Source: CAYTLW01 sp964438735
Lineage (GTDB): Bacteria; Myxococcota_A; UBA9042
Reading direction: 5' to 3'
DNA length: 36,945 nucleotides
Assembly (NCBI GenBank): GCA_964438735.1
Contig: CAYTLW010000073.1
Span: 1-36,945, forward strand
The first letter of the stretch is position 1; each line of letters starts with the position of its first letter. Both the position numbers and the translations under genes were made by a program. The notes beneath the pieces were generated by a model. The model searched no databases and was not told the DNA's origin. It saw only the letters and a list, made by a program, of their open reading frames with translations. Below are positions 16,960 through 25,377 of this stretch, one piece after another.

Positions 16960-17280
16960 CTACGAGAAGGAGGAGCCGCAGCCACAGGTCCGGGTCGCGC
17001 TGGGATTGTCGAAGTGGAAGCCCGAGAAGTCCAGGCTCTCGACATAGTCGACGACAGTTCCGTCCAGATAGCACAGGCTCATGGGGTCGACGTAGACCTT
17101 CAGACCATGCTGCTCGGCGACCTCGTCATCGGCGCGGGGCGCGTTTTCGAAATCCATGTCGTACGTGAAACCGGCGCAGCCGCCGCCGACAACCATGACG
17201 CGCACGCCGTGATCGGCGAATTCCTGCTCGACCGCCATCTCGCGAATCTTGCTGGCCGCGATGTCGGTAAAGGTGACCAT
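16960..17280 (-). CDS. erpA: Iron-sulfur cluster carrier of the ErpA/IscA (HesB) family
   Basis: 106 residues. A-type carriers hold a nascent Fe-S cluster and pass it to apo-enzymes in the cytoplasm. The three conserved cysteines are present: Cys35 in G-G-G-C-A-G-F, and Cys99 and Cys101 in the C-terminal C-G-C-G-S-S-F. The family strand V-D-P-x-S-L-x-Y-L-D-G is also visible. The ATG at 17280 is chosen because AGGAG lies 7 nt before it and M-V-T-F-T-D-I-A matches the family start; an upstream in-frame start would add 8 residues with no support. The local set includes Fe-S enzyme MtaB and a cysteine desulfurase 11 kb away, but no linked isc or suf operon. The name erpA versus iscA cannot be settled by eye. 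Confidence 0.9.
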   Translation of the reverse strand: MVTFTDIAASKIREMAVEQEFADHGVRVMVVGGGCAGFTYDMDFENAPRADDEVAEQHGLKVYVDPMSLCYLDGTVVDYVESLDFSGFHFDNPSATRTCGCGSSFS

Positions 17281-17331
17281 TTGGAGCTCCTGGTCGCGCG
17301 GCACCGTTCGGGCACCCGAGGCGACGCTTGC

Positions 17332-17360
17332 AGTTTAGGACGCGCCCCCCTCCGGGCCAA
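17332..17360 (-). promoter_or_regulatory. Likely sigma-70-like promoter of erpA-cupin
   Basis: The minus strand reads TTGGCC, 17 bp, TAAACT in the 115-bp gap after the pilus operon. Each hexamer matches consensus at 4 of 6 positions with ideal spacing. The implied leader before the erpA ATG is about 45 nt. Confidence 0.45.
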
Positions 17361-17395
17361 GGGTGACCGCTCAAACCGACCGTGCACGCAGCGGG

Positions 17396-17833
17396 TTATG
17401 GCGAACGATCCCCCGGCAGGACGATCAATTCGAGGCGCTCGCCGGCGCGAACGACCTGCAGGCGAGGCGGCGTTCGACCGGGCGCGGACGCCTTGCCGAC
17501 GATGCGCAGCCCCCTGTCGAGCTCCTCGACCGGCCTGTAGCGCGTGCCGAAGAACTCCACCACCTGCGGCCATGGCAGATCCGCCATGGTGCAGCTGGCC
17601 AGCGCGGAGCGCACCTGTCGATCCTCGCAGAGCTTTGGCACGCGCCAGCCCATGAGCGGCCTGGGATCTTCGCAGAGCAGGCCACCGGGACACCAGCCGT
17701 CCTCTGGCGTCAGCGGAACGGCGGCTTCGGCGGTCACTGCAGGCGGTTGGATGGGTGTTATCTCGGCGGCCTGATCGCAGGCGAAGGACCCCATGCAGAG
17801 GCATATGACCGCAAGGCATCGCCACCGATTCAT
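17396..17833 (-). CDS. Small lipoprotein at the end of the pilus operon
   Basis: 145 residues. The N-terminus has a lipoprotein signal ending in G-S-F-A-C, with the lipid cysteine at residue 19. The mature part has four more cysteines (W-C-P-G-G-L-L-C-E-D, then K-L-C-E-D and A-S-C-T), which could form two disulfides. There is no CxxCH haem site, so it is not a TfcP-type cytochrome as found in one Myxococcus xanthus pilus cluster. It starts 4 nt after the stop of the PilY1 gene, so it is the distal gene of the same operon. A role in holding or stabilising PilY1 at the cell surface is inference. The family was not recognised. Confidence 0.8.
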   Translation of the reverse strand: MNRWRCLAVICLCMGSFACDQAAEITPIQPPAVTAEAAVPLTPEDGWCPGGLLCEDPRPLMGWRVPKLCEDRQVRSALASCTMADLPWPQVVEFFGTRYRPVEELDRGLRIVGKASAPGRTPPRLQVVRAGERLELIVLPGDRSP

Positions 17834-17837
17834 CGGT

Positions 17838-20800
17838 TCAGTCCAACAGGACGTCCCAGCCGGTGACCATGGCCGTGGATCGAGGCGCCTTGAGTTTCTG
17901 CACGCGGGTGCCGACCTTGGGCTGGTTGCCCGTCTTGGGCGCTTGCGACTTGCCCTGGTCGCTGCCTGCGTTGCCCGTGACGACCTCATAGTTCGGTGCC
18001 GCGCCGCCCAGACCGCCCTTGCCGGCATAACAGGTGAAGTCGCCTGGCGTGCAGCCGGCGACGCAGCCGGGAACGGGCTGCACATCGACAGGTGATGGCA
18101 CCAGCAATCCCAGCGGGATCTTGTCGTAGGCCTCGTCCTCGTTGTTGGGCAGGTTCGGGTTGGGGAAGGCGCCCAGCAGCTTGTCGATGACCGTGACCGA
18201 GCGCCGACGATCGAATCGCCCACCCCAGACGTGGGCCGAACCCACCGTGCACGAACCGCTCTTGCTGACCGTATACGTGGCCCAATAGGAGTTGCTGTCG
18301 AAGACCACACCCGGCCCGATATAGCGCGCTCCATCGCCCAGGTCCTGGACCCAGATCCGCACCGCCTCCGCCCGATCGGCCTTGCCCGATTTGATCGTGA
18401 AGAGCTCGGCCACCGAGTAGACCAGGTGATGCCGCTTGGCGTCGGTCACGTCATCGGGGCCGCCCGTGCCGTAGACGACCACCAGGCGGCCGGTGCGATT
18501 GGTCTGCACATAGGAGGGCAGGCCGACGGAGTTGGCCAGGGACGGCGGCGTCAGGATGGGCACCCGCGCCTTGTCGGTGATCGTGAAGTCGAAGCTGGCC
18601 GGCGTGTCGGCGCCCGAGTAGGCGTCGTGGAACCACTGCAACTGCCACTTGGTCGGGTCCTTGCTGCTCAGATCGAGGCGCCAGACCATGCCCTTGGAGT
18701 CGCCGATGAAGCAGCGCGACAGCAGCTGCCCCGGCGCTTCGCTGTAGCATGCCGGTTCGGTCCAGAAGTGACCCAACTCGTTGGCAGGGTCGTTGACCGT
18801 GGTGGTGATGCCGTTCAGTTCCATGTCGGCGAGGCTGAACTTGCGGATCAACTCGCCATTGATCATCGAGATCACGTAGACCTCGCGTTTGCCCGTGCCG
18901 TCCGTGCCGATGTTCTGCAATTGAGAATCCACCGGCGGCTTGCCAGACACGATGATCGCCACCGCCATCTCGGCGGAGATGTTGTTCTTCTCCATGAACA
19001 CCGTGCCGATCACCGGCCGCGCTGTGGAGCGGCCCATGCCGCCGAAGGTGTTGATGAGGGTGCACGCCGGTCCGGAGATGCCGCCTACGGAACCGCTGCC
19101 CCAGCAGTGTTGATCCGGCGTGATCTCCCAGAGCAGCTTCGGCTCGTGGGGCACGGTGACATCCAGGGCCATGTAGCCGGCCCCCGCCTCGCCGGCACCA
19201 ACCGCGACCACCGCGCGCCACATCAGGGCGTTCTGCTTGGGTGTCAGCGGCACCCGCTGCAGCTGCACATGGCGGGCGACCACGTGACCGCCCAGGTAGC
19301 TGCCATCGGCCGTCGTCACCAGCTTCAACTGGCGCACACGCCGCAGATTGAACGCAGGCAGCCAGGTCCACATCTCGTCACCGGCGACGGGATTGCCTGT
19401 CAGGGTGATGTTCTTGTCGCGATCGGCGCGGAAGGCGTGCAGCAAACCGTCATGGGTGGCGGCGAAGAGCATGGTCGGCCGCAGTCTGGAGCCCGGCAGG
19501 TTGACCAGGGTCAGCGGGTGGGCCGCCGGCGTCGCACGAGATACGTAGTCCCTGTAGGTCTGCTCCCGGAGTCCGATCTTGTCGGCAGACTCCAGCACCG
19601 CGGGCTGCGAACGCGCCACGGCCCCCATACGAGCGTCTTTGCGGCAGCTGGCCTTGTCGGCTCGGATCACCGACAGCAGGTGATCCCGGTAATCCTCGCG
19701 CTCCGTCGGCTGGCTCAGGTTGAAGGTGCCCGCCTGGGTCACGCAGTTGCCGTTGACGTCCTCGATCAGCTTGGGCGCCAGGCCGGTCGTCGGGATGCCC
19801 ATATCCTTCGGGGAGATGATGGCGGCCTGTAGTTCCTTCGGTTCACCTGCAATATTCGTCAAGTAGGTCCGCTTCTCGGTTCGCGCGGCAAGGATCGCGC
19901 TGTAGTCCAGCACCTCGCAGACCTGGGCCCGATCGGGGGTCTTGGGGTCGGTGCACTTGCCCTCGCAGCTGTAGACCCGCTGTTCCAGGTCACCGCGGGT
20001 ATTGAGCGGGTCGATGATGTCGAAGAGGCTGCGCGCGTGGAAGCTGTACTGCACGTCCTCACGCGGGACCCGAGGCAGGATGCTCTGGGCTCGTGTCAAC
20101 ACCTGGCCGACGGTGCCCGTGGCCGCGATCACCGGCTTGAGCTGGGCGATGATGTCGGCGGGTTTCTCCACCAGCCACGCTTCCTTGGTGCCGCCGGCCA
20201 CGGCCAGGGCGTGCAGGAAGTCCAGGTCTGCGGTCGGCGGCGGGTTGTTGGCGTCCACGTTGGTGTGACCGACGGCGGCGACGTAGACAGGCACGCCCTT
20301 CAGCCACAGGTTGGCCGCGGCCGCCAGGGCCTCCTGGCGGCCATCGCTGGTGCCGTTGTGCTGGTTGGCGCCGCCGTCACTGAAGACGATCACCACACGT
20401 TGCCGACAGTCGTAGAATGGATCGCCGTTGACCGGGTCCAGGGCGGTGGTGGTGAAGTGCGGATCCCGGAATTTCGACGGCCCCAGGTAGTCGTCCACAT
20501 CCTTGAGCATGCCGCCCATGGGCGTGCCGCCTACAGGTCTGGCTTTGGTGATCCGATCTTTGATGGCGTAGTAGGTGTCCTGGCGCGCCTTGAGGGTATC
20601 CGGCCCGGTGATCGGCACGCTGGGGCTGTCCTTGGCGTAGGGATCGGCGATGCCGAGGTTGATGTCGCCCCAATAGCTGGTGAACTTGTTGCCGAACGAG
20701 AAGCCGCCGGGTTCGTCCTTGGTGGTGCCCATGACGCTGTCGCTCATGAGCAGGGCGAACTTGGCCACAGGTCCAAAGACGTCGATGACGCCGTCCAGGT

Positions 20801-21824
20801 TGCTCATACCGTCGAGACGGGCGTGGTTTTCGGGCCCCTCGCCGTAGCAGAAGGTGCCGGTGCGAATATCGAAGGTGGGCTGCTGTCCAGCCGGCGCCGC
20901 CGGGCCGTGCAAGACGGCGTCGAAGGTGTCGTTTTTGTCGCCACCACGGCCGCCGCAGCTGGGCAGCATCCAACTGACCGCCGAGATGATGGTGAAATGG
21001 AAGGTCTTCTGGCCACCATCCACCGCCTTGCGCAGGGCCGTGATCGCCGATGTGGTCAGCGAATAGCGGATCGCCGCGCCAGCGGCTCCCCCCACCTTGG
21101 TCGGCGCCGAGACGACCGCAGGCTTCATGACGTCGTTGCCGCAGACAAAGGCCAGTCCCGACTGTCCCGAGGGCGAGATGGGGACCAGCGCCAGGTACGT
21201 CCACACCGTCCCGGGATGCAATGTATCCGGCGTCTTGAGGTACACCGTCAGGCCGCCCCCCACCCAGTCGCCCTTGTCCTTGGGGATGCTGTCCAGGTCG
21301 AAGGAGAAGTAGGGCAGCACAGTGTCGGGGATCGTCGCCTTGACGTTCAGCTCGGACGGACCGCTCAGCGGGTTGTTGGCCCAGCTCTTCTCGCCAATGG
21401 GTTTGGACTCGCTGGCCGCCGTCGGCGCGTACTGGGTCTCGGCCAGGGTATGGCTGAGCCCCGGAATGCACTGCTGGCCGCCTGTCTGCTGCTTGGGCGG
21501 GTTGGCGGAATCGGGGTGGGTCGGCAAGGCCTCGAGAACACACTTGGCGCCCGCCCGGGTGCCGGCGATCATCTCCATCGTGGCGCCAAAGCGGGAGCGC
21601 ACCTTCTTGCCCGTACAGTCGGCCGCCTCCTGGATGCCGATGGCGTTCTGCATGGACGAGGAGTCGTCCACCACCATGATCAACTCGGGCATGGCCACCT
21701 GGGCGACGGCGGGCGTAGCCAGCGACATCACCACGGCGATGGTCAGCGGCGTCCAGAGCACCGCGACCGCACCAGCGACCCACGGGATCCGCTGGCGCGG
21801 CACGCGGCGCGCTTGGGCGTTCAT
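17838..21824 (-). CDS. pilY1: PilY1-like type IV pilus tip protein (vWA + PilC beta-propeller)
   Basis: 1328 residues from the ATG at 21824, which gives a plausible Sec signal peptide (residues about 1-42, ending A-V-A-Q). A von Willebrand A domain follows at once: I-M-V-V-D-D-S-S-S-M carries the MIDAS D-x-S-x-S (53-57), and V-V-I-V-F-S-D-G-G-A is a later strand. From about residue 780 comes the Neisseria-PilC/PilY1-type beta-propeller, opened by L-F-A-A-T-H-D-G-L-L-H-A-F and M-W-T-W-L-P-A-F. Known PilY1 proteins sit at the pilus tip with the minor pilins, promote extension and mediate adhesion. Many cysteines suggest disulfides. An alternative ATG at 22010 has AAGGAGG 12 nt upstream but would put 62 extra non-signal residues ahead of the signal peptide. 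Confidence 0.9.
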   Translation of the reverse strand: MNAQARRVPRQRIPWVAGAVAVLWTPLTIAVVMSLATPAVAQVAMPELIMVVDDSSSMQNAIGIQEAADCTGKKVRSRFGATMEMIAGTRAGAKCVLEALPTHPDSANPPKQQTGGQQCIPGLSHTLAETQYAPTAASESKPIGEKSWANNPLSGPSELNVKATIPDTVLPYFSFDLDSIPKDKGDWVGGGLTVYLKTPDTLHPGTVWTYLALVPISPSGQSGLAFVCGNDVMKPAVVSAPTKVGGAAGAAIRYSLTTSAITALRKAVDGGQKTFHFTIISAVSWMLPSCGGRGGDKNDTFDAVLHGPAAPAGQQPTFDIRTGTFCYGEGPENHARLDGMSNLDGVIDVFGPVAKFALLMSDSVMGTTKDEPGGFSFGNKFTSYWGDINLGIADPYAKDSPSVPITGPDTLKARQDTYYAIKDRITKARPVGGTPMGGMLKDVDDYLGPSKFRDPHFTTTALDPVNGDPFYDCRQRVVIVFSDGGANQHNGTSDGRQEALAAAANLWLKGVPVYVAAVGHTNVDANNPPPTADLDFLHALAVAGGTKEAWLVEKPADIIAQLKPVIAATGTVGQVLTRAQSILPRVPREDVQYSFHARSLFDIIDPLNTRGDLEQRVYSCEGKCTDPKTPDRAQVCEVLDYSAILAARTEKRTYLTNIAGEPKELQAAIISPKDMGIPTTGLAPKLIEDVNGNCVTQAGTFNLSQPTEREDYRDHLLSVIRADKASCRKDARMGAVARSQPAVLESADKIGLREQTYRDYVSRATPAAHPLTLVNLPGSRLRPTMLFAATHDGLLHAFRADRDKNITLTGNPVAGDEMWTWLPAFNLRRVRQLKLVTTADGSYLGGHVVARHVQLQRVPLTPKQNALMWRAVVAVGAGEAGAGYMALDVTVPHEPKLLWEITPDQHCWGSGSVGGISGPACTLINTFGGMGRSTARPVIGTVFMEKNNISAEMAVAIIVSGKPPVDSQLQNIGTDGTGKREVYVISMINGELIRKFSLADMELNGITTTVNDPANELGHFWTEPACYSEAPGQLLSRCFIGDSKGMVWRLDLSSKDPTKWQLQWFHDAYSGADTPASFDFTITDKARVPILTPPSLANSVGLPSYVQTNRTGRLVVVYGTGGPDDVTDAKRHHLVYSVAELFTIKSGKADRAEAVRIWVQDLGDGARYIGPGVVFDSNSYWATYTVSKSGSCTVGSAHVWGGRFDRRRSVTVIDKLLGAFPNPNLPNNEDEAYDKIPLGLLVPSPVDVQPVPGCVAGCTPGDFTCYAGKGGLGGAAPNYEVVTGNAGSDQGKSQAPKTGNQPKVGTRVQKLKAPRSTAMVTGWDVLLD

Positions 21825-22058
21825 GGCCGATTCAGCGGCCTCTATCTGTGACGAAAAACAGCGACGGAGGGACGGAACCCAACACCGATCCCCCAGAAAT
21901 GTCGAACCCCGCCCCCACCGTCGCGTCTTTTGGGAGTCGACTTGCAGCACGGCCACCTCGCTGGCGTCCGAATTCATGCTGCTGTCGTGTTGGCCTCCCC
22001 TCGTTCTCATGGTCTAGTGTGCCCTCCTTTCCGCGATGTGCAAGCGACAGACGTCAAA

Positions 22059-22724
22059 TCAACCACCGCAAGCCGATGGACCGACGACCACCTGGGTGGC
22101 GATGGCCGCTTCGCCGCCCGGTGAGGCGGCTTCATCGGCGTCTGCCGGATCGTCTTTACCGACCACGGCTGTGGTGAGCATGCGGTAGTTGCGGAAACAG
22201 AATCGGGACGCGTCATAGCCGGCCACGGCCGAACTGACCTCCGGGCGGTAGACGCGGATCTTGTAGTTGATGCTGCCGGCGAATCGCTTCAGCTCCAGAC
22301 CGAAGGAAGGATCCTTCTCACCGGCGCCGACGGCGAGTACGGGGCCGGTGTTGGCAAGCTCGAATTGCGCGTAGCCATCGCTGTTATAACCGCTGGTATA
22401 TACGAAGTTCTCAAATGACCCCTGCATCTGCGCCGCCATCCCGATCATCGACACTGCGCCGGCTTCGCTGATCCGGTAGACGTTGCGTTCCAGTCGATAG
22501 CCACCGCTCTCGCGCAGGTCGGCGGCGGTATGCACCACGGCGGCGCTGCCCAGGGTGGTCAGGATGGCGACCATCAGCAGGCTCATGATCAGCACCATGC
22601 CGCGCCGATCGCTGTCGGAATCAAAACGGCGCCGGACACCTCGCAAATCGCGACGTAGACGCTCGCCGATGCGGGCTCGGAGGCTCGTCATTGCGTGTCT
22701 GCCTGGGTCCTGTCGTCGCTCCAT
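22059..22724 (-). CDS. pilX: PilX-like minor pseudopilin
   Basis: 221 residues. A long basic leader (about 42 residues, Arg-rich) precedes R-R-G-M-V-L-I-M-S-L-L and a hydrophobic helix, then R-L-E-R-N-V-Y-R-I-S-E-A-G-A as in PilX N-terminal domains. Cleavage by prepilin peptidase is expected after Gly42. Mature position 5 is Met, not the Glu found in most pilins; PilX and GspK proteins commonly lack it, in line with a place at the tip. The ATG at 22724 is chosen because AGGAGA lies 9 nt upstream, overlapping the pilW stop; an inner ATG at 22691 has a weaker site. It lies between pilW (13 nt gap) and pilY1. Confidence 0.85.
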   Translation of the reverse strand: MERRQDPGRHAMTSLRARIGERLRRDLRGVRRRFDSDSDRRGMVLIMSLLMVAILTTLGSAAVVHTAADLRESGGYRLERNVYRISEAGAVSMIGMAAQMQGSFENFVYTSGYNSDGYAQFELANTGPVLAVGAGEKDPSFGLELKRFAGSINYKIRVYRPEVSSAVAGYDASRFCFRNYRMLTTAVVGKDDPADADEAASPGGEAAIATQVVVGPSACGG

Positions 22725-22737
22725 GAACCGTCGTCTC

Positions 22738-23910
22738 CTACAGGTTGCGAGCCACCAGGGCTGGCATGGTGACCCGGCTGCCGATGGTGATCACCGGCGC
22801 TGCGCCTTCCAGGTCCTTGTCGGCGATGGCCGTGCGCAGGGGGTAGTAGATGGCCAGCCGCGGCTTGTGGAAGAGCTTGCGATTGTGGAATTCGGCCCGC
22901 ACCGAGAGCTTGACCGTCAGGAAGCGCAGCTGCTCGGGCGAGGCGGTCACGCTACCGGAGAGACGGCCGCCATCGACGATGTCGCTCTGAACCGGCTGCT
23001 GCAGCATGTTGACCACGTTGGGTGCGGCATCCTGATCGTAGCCAGCGTCGTAGACCCCGAGCTCGAGCACATTCTCGGCCAGGATGAGACTCGAGACCAC
23101 CGTCGTGCCATCGGTGCCCAGTCGCTCGCGCACCAGCAGGGGGCGACGCCAGGCGTTGCTGGCGTCCTTCGGCGCGCCAGGTCGCTTGTCGGCGATGATC
23201 CGGTAGCGCACGAAACCTGGCACGTCGACCCAGAGGCCGTCGCCGAAGCCCTGGTAGCCGCAGCGTTGCGCACCCTGAACCTGGGGCGGTGCGGCGGACA
23301 GCTTGATGCTCTTGTCGGAGAAGCTGGAAGACACGATGGGATAGAAGAACGACGACCCATCGGCTCCTGAAACCCGCAGGAAGCGGTCGGTGGTGAAGGT
23401 GTCATTCCACGCCTCCAACGTCGCTGGCAGGAGCTGAGTCGGGTCTCCGTCGTCCAGGGTGACGGTATCGCCTGCAACGGCCACCGTGCGGTACCGAGTC
23501 CGCACATCCAGGTTGCCGAAGAGGGTGATGGAGACCTTCTTGATGTTCTGGTTCTTGGACGGCTCGTAGACGAAACCCTCGTTGGGGTTGATGGCGATGG
23601 CCTGCAGTGGCTTGGGAACCGGCGGCTTGGGGCAGACCTGCTGATCGATCACGCTGTTGGCGGTGGTGTTGGAGCCCAGGGACATCATGTCCCGCCGCAG
23701 GTGGGTCATGGCGAAGCGTGCCTCGCGATGCATCTGCAGGAAGTTGTTCTGCTCCTGAATCGCCTCGCCCTGGTAGGTGTACAGGAAGGTGATCGACATG
23801 AAGATCATGGTCGACATGGCCATGGCCATCAGCAGCTCGATCAGGTTGAAGCCCGCCGTCGCCCGCGATGACGCCGTCTGCTTCGCTATGCTGGAGCGTC
23901 TAGAGCACAC
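22738..23910 (-). CDS. pilW: PilW-like minor pseudopilin
   Basis: 390 residues. Type III signal with the processing site A-G20 / F-N-L-I-E25, followed by a hydrophobic helix rich in Met and Ile. The large C-terminal part is predicted beta-rich with two cysteines near the middle. The length and place third in the operon fit PilW. The start is a GTG at 23910, overlapping the end of pilV by 11 nt and preceded by GAGGAATTC, whose AGGA lies 7 nt from the GTG. PilW proteins form a priming complex with PilV, FimT/FimU, PilX and PilY1 that starts pilus assembly. Confidence 0.88.
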   Translation of the reverse strand: MCSRRSSIAKQTASSRATAGFNLIELLMAMAMSTMIFMSITFLYTYQGEAIQEQNNFLQMHREARFAMTHLRRDMMSLGSNTTANSVIDQQVCPKPPVPKPLQAIAINPNEGFVYEPSKNQNIKKVSITLFGNLDVRTRYRTVAVAGDTVTLDDGDPTQLLPATLEAWNDTFTTDRFLRVSGADGSSFFYPIVSSSFSDKSIKLSAAPPQVQGAQRCGYQGFGDGLWVDVPGFVRYRIIADKRPGAPKDASNAWRRPLLVRERLGTDGTTVVSSLILAENVLELGVYDAGYDQDAAPNVVNMLQQPVQSDIVDGGRLSGSVTASPEQLRFLTVKLSVRAEFHNRKLFHKPRLAIYYPLRTAIADKDLEGAAPVITIGSRVTMPALVARNL

Positions 23911-24535
23911 TGGAATTCCTCATCACCATGGCCGGCAAGGTCACCGAGCCCACATTGCCGATGTCTTCGCTCATGGTCGCCGGGCAGGCCTTGTACTTGT
24001 CCACATGGGTGCCGTGTCGCGGCCACGCCACGCGCACCTCGGCCCGGAGCAGGTTCGGATTGAGCACCGTCAGTCGATAGTGGGCGCAATAGCGCGGCGC
24101 GTGATCCGACGGGATCTCCAGCACGGCGCCGAAGTCGTAGTGGGTCGTGTCGTGGCCCAGGTCACCGATGCGCTTGTCCGTATGCAATTCACGCCCGGGC
24201 CACTGGCGCCAGCCCGAGGTGTCGCCGATGACGGGGTTCGCCGTCTGGATGACGTGCTGGATGAAGCGGGTCTTGTTCGCCTCCGGCGGCGGGTTGGTCA
24301 GCCAGAAGATGGCCGCCTCGGCTTGAATCGTGGCGATGGCATGTTCGGCCAGATTCTGAGCCATGGCCGTATCGCGGGCCTCGTTGTTGCCCTGCAGCGC
24401 GCTCATGCAAAGGGCCAGGCTGGCATACAGGCCGGAGGTGGCGATGGCCGAGGCGATCAGCAACTCGATCAGGGAGTAGCCACGCTTGCTGCGGCGCACT
24501 CCCTCGGCGGGATCCTGGCGACGCCAGCGCATCAT
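23900..24535 (-). CDS. pilV: PilV-like minor pseudopilin
   Basis: 211 residues. Prepilin site R-G19 / Y-S-L-I-E24-L-L-I, then a hydrophobic helix with L-Y-A-S-L-A-L. The globular part has paired Cys residues near the C-terminus (Y-C-A-H-Y and K-A-C-P-A). The start at 24535 overlaps the stop of fimT as ATGA, typical of translational coupling; a second Met follows at once. Longer in-frame readings upstream run through fimT in another frame and have no pilin signal, so they are rejected. Confidence 0.87.
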   Translation of the reverse strand: MMRWRRQDPAEGVRRSKRGYSLIELLIASAIATSGLYASLALCMSALQGNNEARDTAMAQNLAEHAIATIQAEAAIFWLTNPPPEANKTRFIQHVIQTANPVIGDTSGWRQWPGRELHTDKRIGDLGHDTTHYDFGAVLEIPSDHAPRYCAHYRLTVLNPNLLRAEVRVAWPRHGTHVDKYKACPATMSEDIGNVGSVTLPAMVMRNSSVL

Positions 24536-25182
24536 GAACTGCCCCCCTGCAGCTGGCCCAGCGGGTAGCCAAAGGTCACCTTGGCGTTGCCGCTGTAGGT
24601 GATCTGGACCTGGATCCGGTCGCCGAATTCGGCCTCGTTGGCGTCCACCCGACGCATCTCGAAGAAGACATCGCCGGCGGTCATGCCCAGCCCGGGCGGC
24701 GCCGAAAACGGCGTGCCCGTGTCGCTGCGCAGCACCCGACCGTCGGGCTTGAAGCAGATGAAGATGCCCGGCGCGCCCACCTCGCTCGGCGCCTTGGCGA
24801 CGATCTTGACGAAGGGGTTGCCCAGCGGATTGTTGATGCCGTGATCGAAACCGTGGACCTTCTGACCCTGCAGGATGCTGCTGCATGCGGTGCCCTTGGC
24901 TCGCCACACCTGCACCCTGAGCGGATCCTCTGCGCCGCCGCCGGCGCCGACGATGAGGCCATAGGCGCGACGTTGCGAGCGCGAGTTGCCACGCGCCATC
25001 TCGGCGGCGTGGACCAGGTCGTCGGCCGCCGAACGCAGGTTCTGACGACGAGTGAGTGAAGACAGGGCCGGCAGGGCGATGCTGGTCACGATGGTCAGGA
25101 TCATCAGGCCAACCATCAACTCGATCAGCGACATACCGCGCTGGCCGCGAGTCACCGTGCTGACTGGGTGGCGTGGATCCAT
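24532..25182 (-). CDS. fimT: FimT/FimU-like (GspH-type) minor pseudopilin
   Basis: 216 residues. Prepilin site R-G16 / M-S-L-I-E21-L-M-V and helix, then the FimT/GspH hallmark region A-L-P-A-L-S-S-L-T-R-R-Q-N-L-R-S-A-A-D-D-L-V-H-A and a beta domain with C-x(n)-C. It is the first gene of the minor-pilin operon. The ATG at 25182 is preceded by CTGGAG about 11 nt upstream. FimT/FimU couples the tip complex to the major pilin; no major pilin gene is in the window, so that gene must lie elsewhere. Confidence 0.88.
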   Translation of the reverse strand: MDPRHPVSTVTRGQRGMSLIELMVGLMILTIVTSIALPALSSLTRRQNLRSAADDLVHAAEMARGNSRSQRRAYGLIVGAGGGAEDPLRVQVWRAKGTACSSILQGQKVHGFDHGINNPLGNPFVKIVAKAPSEVGAPGIFICFKPDGRVLRSDTGTPFSAPPGLGMTAGDVFFEMRRVDANEAEFGDRIQVQITYSGNAKVTFGYPLGQLQGGSS

Positions 25183-25272
25183 ATCCGCTTCGACTCCAGG
25201 GCGGGCGTCTGCCCGACCACGTCTTCAAGTCGCAAGGCCCGTGCCATCGGACAGCACGGGCAACAGGCTGAA

Positions 25273-25301
25273 ATTATTGCTCACGAAGAGTTCTTTCGCA
25301 A
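25273..25301 (-). promoter_or_regulatory. Promoter of the minor-pilin operon
   Basis: The minus strand reads TTGCGA, 17 bp, AATAAT in a distinctly AT-rich island between lysA and fimT. The -10 matches 5/6 and the -35 4/6, with ideal spacing. The leader before the fimT ATG would be about 85 nt. No sigma-54 -24/-12 signature (GG-N10-GC) was found here, although pilA genes of this group often use one. Confidence 0.6.
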
Positions 25302-25377
25302 TAAATAACGCATTCCGTGCGGATTTATTGGCGTACTGTGCGCGATTAACGTGCACTGCAGCGCAGAATCGTCGCTT

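Noticed and set aside
17834..18334. Long N-terminal extension of the small lipoprotein into pilY1
   Set aside because: It would run 500 nt through pilY1 in another frame with a Ser/Arg-rich product; the ATG at 17833 gives a proper lipoprotein signal right after the pilY1 stop.
20037..21851. A 604-codon plus-strand frame opposite pilY1
   Set aside because: Opposes a clear vWA/PilC-propeller gene; Arg/His/Gly-rich product with no domain.
24536..25228. N-terminal extension of pilV through fimT
   Set aside because: The extra part overlaps fimT in another frame and buries the prepilin signal; the ATGA overlap at 24532-24535 gives a standard pilin start.
25183..25377. Sigma-54 promoter for the pilus operon
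   Set aside because: The only GG...GC pair near a TTGC has 15 nt between the elements and not 10; the sigma-70-like pair fits far better.
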